NCBI GenBank assembly: GCA_029582265.1
Contig: CM055819.1
Coordinates: 33,487,288-33,551,287, forward strand
Direction of reading: 5' to 3'
Length of the DNA stretch: 64,000 nucleotides
Source of the DNA: Zoroaster sp. YZ-2022
Taxonomy: Eukaryota; Echinodermata; Asteroidea; Forcipulatida; Zoroasteridae
In this document: positions 33,833 to 47,000 of the stretch, one piece after another
Numbering within the stretch: the first letter of the stretch is position 1
Layout of the letters: each line of letters begins with the position of its first letter
Made by a program: the position numbers and the translations under genes
The notes under the pieces: model-generated
What the model saw: the letters and a program-made list of their open reading frames with translations, nothing else
Databases searched by the model: none
Told to the model about the DNA's origin: nothing

Positions 33833-34908
33833 TGTAGTAGCATATGATATTTAACAAAGGTTACAAATACAAAAAATTCTTCCTATGTACAATATTTAAA
33901 ATAAATGATGGAATGGTATAACATCAGACACTTGTACTAGTTTGCCGTTTGGAAAACATGATTTCATACCACTGGATATATTTTTAAAAAAGATTCTCAA
34001 CATTTCATCTTAAAAAATAATAATGATTACAATGAAACACAAGGAAATGAAACCTAAGGGAAAAAACATTACTAACATTTAAAAATTCAATGTTAACCAA
34101 AGATGAAGACTATTTCCATCTGACTTGCAATTGATGCACTTTTTTGTTAAAACAAATTTCACACTTGGTTGTCTTGTAAAATAGCAAATACTATTTTTTT
34201 AATAAAAACAAATTGTTTTCTGTCTTCTGTGTACCATGCCGGCTAATGAGCTCTTGGAAAGTTAGATTATTGATTAGTTTTGATATACACTTCAGTTGAA
34301 TTGACCTATTGCCATTCATAAATGATGGCCAATCACAGTGTCTATTACGCATGACCACCCGAATCTATGGAGTGCGTTAGGTAGCTTCCCACAGTTACCG
34401 GCAAAGTAACACAAGCAACCCCCAAGCAAGAGCTAATCGAACGAATATTCACCCTCTCATGGTTGTGAGGAATGTCAAAGGTTGCATGGACTTTTGTAAA
34501 CAAAAATAATTATTTCACAGGTAAAAACGGACTTTTCAGGTCGGTATGAACCAAAACATACAAGACCAGTCTCTACTCACAAATTCATTGTTTAAGGGTT
34601 GAAAATGTACGATAAAGCGTAAAAATTGCTGCACTGAAAACAAAATGGGAGGCCATTCAGAATGTTTTCAAAGTGATGTCACGTCCTTACGGGTCAGCCT
34701 CGAGTGACCTGCAACACAAGCAGGTTACTTGAGGCTGACCCATGGTTTCAAGCCTTGACAATGGCGATCAGAGCTACTAGAACACACTCAAGTCAGACCC
34801 GGGTCAAACCAGGGAAGTTTACTTGAACGCACCTATTAAGTATGACTCACAACACTTGTAGTCTTGGCCAACAGGTGTATAATGATTAAATCCAATGATT
34901 TTGTTTTT

Positions 34909-35016
34909 CTAGAGTGATAGATCTGGCTCTTTTGATGTCATGAGTGTGTGAACTCTCTTAGACAGCTCTGGGCCGACCCTCCTCGTTGTAGCAAGTACCC
35001 CTTCTCCTCTCCTTAT
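34909..35016 (-). CDS. EME-like last coding exon
   Basis: Acceptor tttctacacag. Reads [20 protein letters not shown] then [15 protein letters not shown] and stop (TAG at 34909-34911). Nearly the same as the vertebrate EME1 end (VRRGEG-x-x-x-x-R-R-I-G-P-E-L-S-R-R-I-Y). No frame error. Confidence 0.95.
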   Translation of the reverse strand: MRRGEGVLATTRRVGPELSKRVHTLMTSKEPDLSL

Positions 35017-38000
35017 CTGTGTAGAAATCAAATAAAAGATAAACAAAAGCCAGGAACACATGCAAATCGACACTGAATTTATAAAGATTGGTATAAAGAG
35101 AAGGCATACATTGGTATTTCAACCCTCTAGTTTTAAGAGATATTTCTTGAAAACTAATCTGTAAAAGTTTCATCACACTAGGGGCTCACTTTTTTGAGAA
35201 AATAATGAAAAAATGTTACATGTTTATTATGTTTTTGTGGGCTGACCACTCCTCCGTTGCAACAAATTGGCGATCTGGAAACTTTTTGTAAATTTGACAT
35301 AATAATTGCCGTTTTCTCCAAGATGAAAGCACTTTAGACAAAATAATTTCTCAGGATGATTGATACTTGTATTAATCTATACACACCAATGTCACCAAGT
35401 AAATTTTTGATAATCTGGTAATACCAATGTTGTCCCTAGGAACATAATAATAATGTGTGGACTTATATAGCGCGTATCCACCAACAGGTGGTGCTCAAGG
35501 CGCATATTATTACCCTGCAACCATCTCAGCTCCTGGGTAGTATACAGCTGCAATTGCTGCCATTACAGCGCATATAGGGCTAATCAACACAACAACAACC
35601 AACTCTGCCCTGGTACCCATCCCTGGGTGGAGAGAAGCAATTATGGTTAAGTGTCTTGCTCAAGGACACAAGTGTCACGGGGTTTCAACCCACATTCTGC
35701 TGCTAACACCAGAACTTGAGTCCGGTAAGCTAGACCGCTCGGCCATGACACTCCACATGTTCCTAAATATGTTGAATGTATATTTTTACATGATTATTCT
35801 TTGAGAACACTGCACGCTCTTAGATACAGTGTAATTAACTCTTTGTTTCTGAGAATCACTGCTTAATCTACCAGAGTTGTCAGTTTTTATAGCAATATCG
35901 GTGCATAGGAGGTGCTTCTAGAAAATCACCTTACAAATTCAGAGTTTGCAAAGGACACCAGTCTGTTTTGGACAAGACAGATGCTGTACAATAACAGGTA
36001 TTTGGTGGCCACTTTCTGGTGGTCACCAAACAGAATTCTGTATTTAAAAAAAAAATCCTGTTTTCTAAATTCAGGGGTGTGATTGGGCAGTTGAAAAATC
36101 CATGTAAATTTTGCTAGGTATTGGGGTTTGCTGTTGTGAACAGCTGGGGTGTCGATAGTTCTAAGTGTTTGCTTTGCTTTCCTTTATTGCTTAAATCTTT
36201 AAAAATCAGAGGATCACAACATGCGATTTGGAAAAATCAGGACAAATCACACTCCTGAAATTTGAAATTGGACTTACCACAATGTCTTGGAGTAATTTTC
36301 TTGCTTCTTGGATGGTGTCACATTGTGCATAGGCCTGTTGAATAAATATTTATATGCATAACATATCAGATGTACAAACACAAGCCAAAATACAACCTTG
36401 ATTTGGTAGGCTTAGGACCTAGGGATATATACTGTCAATGTGAGTGTTATGAAGGGAAGATAACATTAACGTATTTGGATATGTATGTATTTCAATTGTC
36501 CACAACCAGTTTTTCAAAGAAATATATATCATTAAAACTGATCTGTGAAAGTTTTGTCACAATAGATAGGTGCTCACGGTTTGCTTTGCAAATAAATAAA
36601 AAATCTCTTTTTATACAGTTTTTTCCATTTTTTATGTTTTGCATCGTTTGAATTCGAGAAAACCATTCTTATTTCTCTACAGACAACAGTTTTTAGATAA
36701 TAATTTATTAATTTTAATAATCCAGGTAATAACTAGCTTCCAGGTTGGACTTTTCACCTTCATATACTTTGGTGAAGTCATAGGATTTAACTATAAAAAA
36801 CTGCTAATATGGAAATATTTTGTGTAAAATCATGAATTGCTGAATTTTTTACCTGTGTGAAGCTGCTTAAAACACGGCAGTTGACCAAAGACCAAATAAA
36901 ATGCATCTCATCGAGGTTTGAATTTAAAAAAATAATTTTCTCTAAGTGTTTTTAATGAAATAATCCCAAGATTTAACCTTACAAAATTACTTAAGTTTTT
37001 GATGGCTGTCCGACACAACAAAAAATATGCCAGTGTCGACACGGCTGCGTCTGTGTACATACAAGCACACATTAAAACCTGCTGTGTGGAATATTTTACA
37101 CGTAACACACATACGCAGCCATTTTGTCACTATCACGCATACACGCTTAAGTGACTTTGAAATGATTAAATAACCAAATCAAAACTTAAGGATTTCTTCA
37201 ACGTTAAATCTGGATTTGCTTTCAAAGTCATGGCCAGGGACCCTCCCTACATGCATGGAGCAATAAACAGTGTCCACTGACCCAAGCACTGACCATGCCA
37301 TCACTACAACAAACATGGACGTTACGTAACACCATGGAAAGGCAAATATGCCTCAATAACCTCCACACAATCCTCCAAAATCCTTCACTTTAGCAAAGAG
37401 CGCTTGTAACCTCAATCTTCAAAATCCTTCACTTTAGCAAAGAGAGATTTTGGAAGATTCAGAAAGGTTGTAAGGTTAATGTCTCATCCTGATTCAAAAG
37501 AGTAAAAGCATACTTGTAAAAACAGTTTTTCCAACATTACCAATATTGTACCATCCGCTTTAACAAGAGAGAACTGCTGCAAAATTCAAACTCAATCCTC
37601 TCATTCATTGAAAACCTTAGTCAAATTCTTCGACAGGAACAAACCTGCAAAAGAAGTCTTGGTGATGGTGTACACAGCTATGAGAGGATGCGATCTCAGG
37701 GCTGACATTACTGGAACTGCATGGTTTGGTGGACATACGCACACTCGGAGGAGCCACTTTTGCCTTCCTGTTACCTTTACACCCCGGCCCACTCACTGTC
37801 GGTGAAAGGAGAACGTGGCCTTGTCTCGGCCTAAGCTCTTTCCTAAATATTAATCAATCATTAATTGAATTCTGTAGATCACAATCTTTCACAAATCATA
37901 GACTTAAAACCAAATAAGATCAAATAAAAAATTATGAAAACAAAATCACAAATCATACTTTATCCTGTCTGTTATTCCTAAACCCACCAACAAATTCTGC

Positions 38001-41000
38001 CCTTGTTTAAACCTGCCAGAAATCAACTCTGGCAAATAAATATAAATATAAATATAATAAATACATAGAAAATACCACAATTGTGTAACAGATTGATGTG
38101 CCAGATTAGTGGCTGATACAATGTGGCTCAGCGATACTGACGAGACACAAAATGGAACCTATAATATACCATGGTTTGATAACTACATGGGAGAAAAAAT
38201 TATCCAGAGGGACGGGCATTTCGCCATGTAATACATACTGGGTATCATTACAGGCGCGCACCCTTGCTACCCTTGAGGGTCAACAAGGAAGGTCTCTCCA
38301 TTGGCTCACAGACACACTACGATAACGCCTCATACATGGCGTGTTTCCCACTGTTTGGTGATTCTCAATCAAGCAGCGATCAATCAAAAACCAACAAGCT
38401 CCTGCTCTCAGCTTGGATCAAAGTGTACTTACCATTGAATGGTGTTTCAGCGACGACTTGGTTATGAACATATGCTACTAATATCAGCTACCTCTGTTGG
38501 TGTCTCTACAAAGCGTTACATCACCATGCAGCTGAAGATCCACTATAATGCCTGCAAAAATACATAAAATATATCCATAAAAAACACTGTTAATAAAGTT
38601 ATTATTATTATAGCAATTCCTAAAACCCAGTCAACACTAAACCAGTCCTTTATATGGTAGCATTGTCAGGTTAATGCATCCATACAATTTTCACATAATA
38701 GACTAGCAAAAATGCAACTCAGTATGGAGTGCACCGAGTATCTGCGATGCTATCACCTGCGATCGATTGTGAGGCAAAATCAAATCAAAGTGCACTCACT
38801 TCTTCCCATATCTACCCTCGTCACCACGGTGTGTGATATCTTCGATGGGTGCGTTTCTTGCGTCGTGTGTGCTTCACGGTATTTGTCCGATGGTTGGGTT
38901 TCTGAGGACAGCTGAGCGAAAGTCACGCTGCCTAGGAAATTCTTTTTCGAAGTCTGTGAAATTGTGTTCAATAATTTAATAATAAGTGTAGGATTTGGTT
39001 AAGGATATTAACTTACGTTTTACAAACCATTTGAGTTATACTCCAAGTTCTCTCTTTACTGAATTATCTACAAACGTTTCATATTCTAACAAGTGATAAA
39101 TTTTTGAAAAAAAGGACATGTGTTTGACAAATATAAGTAACATGGATGGGTTTCTGTCTTACATTTTTCAATGGCATGTTAAACACATCATCATTAATTA
39201 TTTAACTTTCAGATTAAATTAATTTTACTTTTCAGATTGATTCAATCTATGTCTGAAAAATAGTCTTGAAACAATTCATAAAAAATGTTTTTACCTGAGA
39301 GTATTTGTCCATGCCTTGAATAATAAAAGTGACTGCCTTTCCATTCAGTGTTTGCTGAACACTTTTGAGCATAAGTTCAGTAATGACTCATTCCCCATAC
39401 AAAATGCTCCTTTGCTGCTCCTATAATAATACTAAAGGCAAAATGAAACAGAGACAAATGGAATCAGGTATGTCTTGATGTCAAAATGTAACGTGCGCAT
39501 TTAGTTCAAGTTCAAGGTCAAAGACTTACCATGAAGAGACTTGTGATTATTAAGTAAGTTACTCAATGGCTGACTGAAGGTTCATGAAGTCGTCACTGAT
39601 TTTCAATTATTACTTTACCTTAAGATCTGCCGAGAAGACACAGAATTTGCCTAGTAATACCCAGAGTTGTGGTTCTCAAACTCATGAAAAGTAAAATCAA
39701 TCAGTGTTAATTACTGGTGCTTACGCCCATTTCGAACCTATGCAGTTCTTTCTCAAAGGAAAAGTGAGACGGGAGAAAACAAGGTTCATACATAGACATA
39801 CTGTAAGAGACATGTTGGTGTAGGGCAAAATTAAATCAATACTGTAAGAGAGAAAGGTATTAGTCAGGTGTGAAATAAACACAAAAAATGAAGACACAGA
39901 AAGCAGAGTGACATACTGGTCCTGGGACCGGGAAAAAAAGGGTTTATTTTATTTATTAACGGTAAAACATTAAACAAATTATAAATCAAATAATATTAAA
40001 CAAAAGGCAAGAATTAATAAATAAAATTGATTAGACAAAAACATTTTTAAAAACAGGACAATGGCACCCTGAAGGATTAAAAAAGTAAACTTAAATATCG
40101 AAATCGCCGACCGCCATTGACAAAATTAAAACCAAAAACCAAAAACCCAAAAAAAAAAAAGTATAGAAAAGTGATTATATATATAAAAATACTAAAAAAA
40201 AAAACTAAAAAAAATACCAAAAAATAGAAAATTATTTTAAATTTTTCCCAAATACCCCAACCTGGCACCAGCAAATGATCTCGAGTAATTTTACCGTATT
40301 TTGGAATATAACCCCACTACCCAAAATCACAAAACAAGATTATGGTCAACCCGCAAAGAGGCCCCCCGGACGCCACCCGTCCGAATCGCCCCAAAGGGGT
40401 CATTGTGTTGAGTCAAAAAGTATTGAAAAAACACAAAGCATACCTTGACCAATTCGTAATACTAATAGAAAGTTTCACATTTACGCATGTCCGAAATACA
40501 CGTGCATGACAGGAATAAAAAGGTTGTGTTGGGGATCGATTTTTTTCGACCCACGTTTTTTGGCCCTTTTAAAGGCCACCGGCAAATGCAGAAACTGGCT
40601 GCATATTTTAAAAAATGCGAATTCCCCTTTTGGGAGGCAGCCATAAGGGGAGCTTAAATTTTATTAAAACTGCACGCAGCTTTCTTGACTTTTTATTTTG
40701 CGCCTTCCCGATCACTATTAAATTTTTACGGATTGGGGATACGAATGTCGAACGGCCCCGGGGTTTGCCTGTTTTCACAAAGCCAATCACACAACGGCAA
40801 CCAACGAAAGATGACTCATCGCCTGCCCGCGTAACGAATTTTCCTATTGGTCCCTTTCCCTAGACTACGATAAGAATTTTCCCATTTCGGACACGCTGGA
40901 GTGTTGTTGAGCGGTCAGCTTACCACACCAAGTTCTGTGTTGCAAAGAATTTGGGGTTTGAATCAGGGCCCGGGCATTTGTGTCCCCGAGCAAGACACTT

Positions 41001-44000
41001 TAAACAAATGCTTCCACCCAGGGGTTAAAATTCCGTGAAGGAGAGTTTTTGCCCATAGGGGAAATGGCAGCAATTTAGCGATACCCCAGGGGGCTGAGAT
41101 GGTTTTAGGAAATTTATGGCCTATGGCTTATGACAGGGGTAATAAATAATGCGCCTTTTAGACCACTTTTGTTGGTGGATATGGCAATAAACCCAATTAT
41201 TATTATTATTACGATCACGCGGGGTTCTGGGAAATTTTAAAATCTGTGTGTATTGACATTGAGGGCCCCACAAAAAAGAACGACCAGACCATTTTGACGA
41301 AAAAAGGTTTATAGGTTTCTGTTTCTGTCTGTTTTCCAACGATTTTTTCTTAATTGTGTAGTGTTTTGTTTTTCAAAATACCCGTATAAGCGCACCGCTT
41401 GCTTTTGGAACTTTTACCCTGTCAAATCAACGAAAGCGCGGGTTATATTCCGGAAAAAGGTAAAGGTTAAAAAAAAAATCATCTTTGACTCGGGGCAAAG
41501 CATCCCCCAGCCTGGGAAACGGTTAAAAAAAGGATGGTGATTAAAGAAAAGAGGTACCAGGAGTTTCAGTCTACTTTTTTTTGAGAAAGAACTCAGGTTC
41601 GAAACGTAAGGCCCAATAAATTGATTTTGCATTTATACTACAGGTCCTTTTTGGTTTATGCAGTTTGCAACAGAATTTCCATTTATTTAGAAAGTACTGA
41701 CAAAACCGGAGTTGTCGACTTTAATACTGGGACTTTTTTTTGGCCCGAAAATTACCAACACAAGTCTGAATGATACCAGGGGCAAGCTTTTTTGATTTTA
41801 TTTTGTTATTTGGTTTAAATAGGAGCCAACAAAAAGTAAAAAAATTTTTCATGGACCACAAGGGTAGACTCAATAAATGAATTTTCCTGGTTGTTCAATA
41901 AAACAAATCTTAAACACAAAACAACAAAAAATTTGGGAAAGAGCCCAGTTAAGTCACACTGATGTTATTACACCCTTTTCTGCTACCAAAAAAATATTTC
42001 TCAAGTAAACTGATATTTTCACTGGCTAACATTATTTGACCACAGAAGAGTCCAGTTCATAATTTGTCAGTCGTGGATTAAACCATGGAGCAATGCAACA
42101 GTCCCGAAGGGTGAGTCAACCCCAACCACTGTCCACCTAGCACCCCACCTGTGTACCTGACATGCATGACAGAACGGGTGGGAAATTGTATGCAATCCTT
42201 TTGGGAAATATGACCATGTCGGTCCCTTTCTCTATGGTGTACGCAGTTGGAGCCGAAGGGAGTGTAAACGAATGAGGGTTCAAGAGCACGTTCCTTCACA
42301 TATCATGGGCCATTCGCCTTATTCAAAGATAACTGACAAATTACTGGGAAAATGACAACACAGCCACACATGGCTTGTTTCATGCACCAATTGTCCGATA
42401 GTTCCACAGAAAAGGGAAAAAGAAAAGATCATATTTTCAACATTTGAAAGGAGGAAAAAAAATAGTCTGGTTTTTTGAATGGGGTCCACTCAAAAAAAAG
42501 TTTGACGGGGATTAACTGACAAAGATGGCCGAACATGATTACTGTATGCACTCACAAAGTTTAAAGGCCTGTAATGATTTTTTATTTGTACAATGAATAG
42601 TTTTAAAGGAGAGGACTGAGCTGAAAGTGGCAGGTGGTAAAAAATTTGAGGTGCTTTTATATATAGAAAACCAGTTCAGGCACTTTATTTTTTTTTATTT
42701 TAATGGAGAGAATTTCTTCGGGAAATTTATCCCCCAAAAAATAGAAATGCGTTATTTTTTTTTGAAGAAAGGATGGGAAATAGGGGAATCCAGCTGTTGC
42801 ACAACCAATCCGGCTATATTTAAAGGTGGGGAAAACGGCCAAACGACTGGGGCTTGTTTTAAATGCTACACCATGATGTTATTAAGACCCCAAGGTTTAC
42901 AAAAAAAGAGGGGCCCCCAAAGTTTTAAGTTCAAAACTTTCCCCTCATTATCTTCGAAACAGTAGTCCAAATAAACCCTTCAAAATTTTTAACAAAATAA
43001 AAATATATTTTTTTTTAATTTTTTATTTTTACTATTTTTCAGGGGATGATTTTCTGTTGGGGGCAGGGGGCCAAATGGGTGACGGGTAATTGGGGTCGAA
43101 AAGATAAATTGAATTTTGGGCATCACCCTTTTAAATTTTTACGTATTTTTTTAAAATTTTTTTTTTACAGTGTGTAAAAAAAAAAACCCCTGACCAAGTT
43201 AAGAACACTTAAATTTTCTGCCCCCACGCCGTTGTAATTGTAATTGTTTCCCCTACCCATTTCCCAATAATCACATGGTTTTAGAAAAATTTTTTTTCCC
43301 TTTTTTGGCCTCAGAATATAATATTTTTTAGAAAAAATTTTAAAAAAAAAAAAATGCCCAATAAAAGTCCCAAACCACCCAATGGGCGTAATAAAATGTT
43401 TAAACAACCTTTTGAAACCCAAAAATAAATATTTACGACATGTAAGTTGAAGTGGGATATTTACTAAAAATTAATGAGCAGTTTAAAAAAAATATTTTGA
43501 CAACCTGACATATGTCCCCCCAATCTTTTTTTTGGGAGGAATTTTTTTCATCCCCCATCCTCACCCCAAAAAACGTAAGTTAAAGACTGTATTTCCAAAA
43601 ACCTAAATATTGATTTGCTTCGTCTACAGGAAATAGGGGAAAATATTATATCACTTTCGATAGAATTTTTTCCCATGAACCCATAAAATCAAGTTTAAGT
43701 TGAACACACAAAAAAAAAAATAACAAGAAGTTGTGAAAAATTTTACTTTTTTGCAATTTTTAAGAACCCCAATTGTTTGGTAAAGTTTTAAAAGGGTTTT
43801 GGGAAAATTTTTAAAACTTTTTGTAAACTTTATTTAAAAAAAATAGAAAAAAGATTTTTTTTAAATAGGTAAACAAAATTGAAATTGTTACGAATGTATT
43901 GGAAAATTTATACTTTTTAAAAACTTAGACTTTTTTACTATTTGACCTTGTAAATTTTTACTGCATTGTTTGGTCTGAAAATCATTAAAAAAGAAAATGA

Positions 44001-47000
44001 AAAGGCCCCCCCATACTTTTCAGTTTTAAAACGTTTTTTTTTTTATCAACAATAAAATTAAAACATTTTTCAAACCCCACTTTAGAGGTTCTTTTTTATC
44101 CAAAGTTGTGAGGTTATTTGACTGATAGGCAAATGCTTTTGCACCGGCGCCCCACAATGCATGATCACATGGTGGGCACAATTAAAAAGGGAAATTTTTA
44201 CAAAGACGGCAAGTTTTGGTTCCCGGGGAAAAATTATACGGAAAGATTTTAAATTTGTTACATAAATTAAAAAAATTTAAACATTTAAAATTTCGTATTT
44301 TTTAAATTACACAGCAAGGCTTTATTTTCCTAAATTTTACCTTTTAAATTGTGTTATTTACAAAAAAAATTTTTTTCCCAGCTCACAAAAACCCAAAAAT
44401 TCCCAATGTTTTTAAAAAACACCATTTCTAGTTGACACCAAACCCATGAAAATTAAGAGACCAGTGTTTGTTTGGGACAAAAAAAGTCGGACCCCTCACA
44501 TCGTGCTTTTTTTTCCCACAATGTTGTACGCTGAAGCTTGGGGACATGATTTATGATTATCCGAAGAAAACTTTTTTCTTGTGGCCCTTGTGGGGTTCCA
44601 GTCAATTAATACAAACCAGAGAAGAAATTACAAGCTGTGTAAAAATCATGTTTTAGATGTTCCGGGGAACCTCCTAATAATTAAATAAAAATTACCCAAA
44701 ATGGGGTAAAATACCAACAGTTGTATAACGCTTTTGATTTTTAGGGACTTATTTACCCCAATTTAGGTAAATGTTGGTTTGGGAAAATTTTTAATACTTG
44801 GAGGTATAAGATCAAATGGTTTACCCCCATTTAGGGAAATTTTTAAAATATTACTTTAATGGTTTTTTTTTTCTTACATTATTTTTGATAAAAAGTCTAT
44901 GGATTTGTTTTTTTACCGGGCCCCGTTTTTAAAGGGTTCCTTGGTTTAGTATTTGGGTTAAACAAATGTTGAGTTTTTTAAATAATTGTATTTGGTGTTC
45001 TCCTTATATAGTTCAGGGGTTAAGCCTTAGTTGTTCCCGGGGAGAAGGTGAAACTGTAATGATCGATTGCGGAACAGCGCATAATGGTCCAACACATGCA
45101 TGCACATACTTGCCTGACTTGTATGAGCAATCGTTGCTGGGCGTATAATGCATAACGTATGGTACATGACTGTGTCTGAGCAGTATCGCTGATATTTTCA
45201 TCCCACAAACGATTCAGGCTTGTTTTACTCTTCAACAATTGTTTACCTTCAACCATACCTCAATCACAGTGCATATAGGGGGACAGGAGCGTGCCCCCCA
45301 GCCAAGATCCGTGCCCAGGTGCCCCCCAAATTCAGAATTTTGAAAAAATGAGGTCTATTTGAGAATGCAGGATTCAAGTGATGACATGCCCCCTAGAAAA
45401 AGTGGTAAAACCCTAGTTTCTGAAAATTGGACACGTGGTTACGCATACTGCTCCAATCAGTAAAATTTCCCGATACTCCTGCTGTGACATTATTCACCTT
45501 CATGTTCTCCATCTTGAATTTGGCGTTGAATGAGACACAAGCGCTTCTCGTGAGGACTTGACATTAAATCATGTCTTTTATACACACTTTCATAGTAAAA
45601 TTCTACTAAACAAATGTAAAATATTTTTTTTATAACATAAGTAAAACTTAATACACTTTTACGTTGTCACTTTAACCCGTAATTACTGCTACGTAACTCT
45701 TGTATACGGCGAAGTTGACCTCAGTGACCCGATCAATTTAACAAAGGTATGAAAGAGAAGTTTATCTTGTTAACGTGTGGATACCCCAAGCTGGAGGACT
45801 GCAGGATATCACCTCGAACCCTCGGCAGATCGGGGTTGGCGGCAGTGACATTAGACTGGGCTCGTTTCCCTAATGAAATGCTAGTAACAGGTGATTTTTT
45901 TTCTGGCCCAAGGTCAACGATCGGTAAATTATTTTAACTTAACATTAGCAGCTACCTGTTTGAATGTATATGCCATCGTCAGGAAGCTGCCACAGGCAGC
46001 TGGACTATGGCCTCCACCTCCTCCTTGTCCTGTTGTAGTGTGTTCAACATCATGGTGGCCCACAAGGGAAAGGTGATTCAAAGAACAAAACCACTGTATC
46101 ATCTTCACGAAATGTCTTGACATTGATTGCAGAAAAATAGTGAAAAATGCACTCAGAATATTTGTATTTATACTAATGGCAAATGGATTGCCAGCTGAGG
46201 ATCCAGGGTACAGATTCTTTCATGTTTATTTCAAGTTTTCTTGAACATTTCAGACAGAATAACTACAGGCATGTTTCAAAAAGTGGTCACCTTTTAAGGT
46301 CAAAAATAGAAGTCCCTAAAAATAACAAATATGTGTCAGATATTCAAAGCTAATACCCAAAATTAAAACCAAGAAAATTATCGTTACTCTTGTTGATATG
46401 TTACCTTTAACTTTATTCACTTTTATAAAGTGTTGATAAAATTAAAATGTATTCTTCAGTTTCCCTGGAAAACCTCATTTCTATCGATTCCTGTCCGGGC
46501 CGACATGCTGGACATTGTCAGGCAAGCAAACAAATTGTAAATGAGTGAAAAATAATGTCCTTGCTATTATTCACAGTCTTAAACCCATTCAATCTTCAAT
46601 AAAAATAGTATAGCACACTTTTTCTGTCAAATTCCATCCAATATGATTTTAAACACTTTTGAAACAAGCCCAGCAGGATTCTTTGGGTACCATCACCATC
46701 ACCATCTCAATACCGAAGTTAACTTCTTCTTTAAGTTAATAATTTTACTCAGATTCTCTCTTCGTAATTTTACAAATGTATACAACCCCTTTTAAAACAT
46801 ATGGATGCTCTGGTTTTGTATTTGTTGTTGTTGTTTTATTTACTTGGACACCCTTTTCTCTAGATCCTCACTAAAGACACTGCTTGGAATGTCTCAGCCT
46901 AAGATGCATTTTTTTTTGTTATCACCCCCACCTGTAGGTCCTCTCCTAGGGTGTGTTCCATGACTTGTTCTCTCCTCCATGTTATATCCACCAGGGATGG

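Larger units (their letters stand above)
39940..44980. other. Homopolymer-rich, probably low-quality sequence
   Basis: This part of an EME intron has far more A, T and G runs than the rest of the window. Recognisable repeats inside it (the SINE at 40890, the repeat at 41560) are corrupted by single-base gains and losses. I see no gene. Open frames such as 42627-42965 are products of this. Confidence 0.65.

Noticed and set aside
36370..36651. 93-codon plus-strand frame in an EME intron
   Set aside because: No domain, no good flanking splice signals, AT-rich composition like the rest of the intron.
42627..42965. 112-codon frame in the homopolymer-rich block
   Set aside because: Sequence quality looks poor there and the protein has no recognisable motif.
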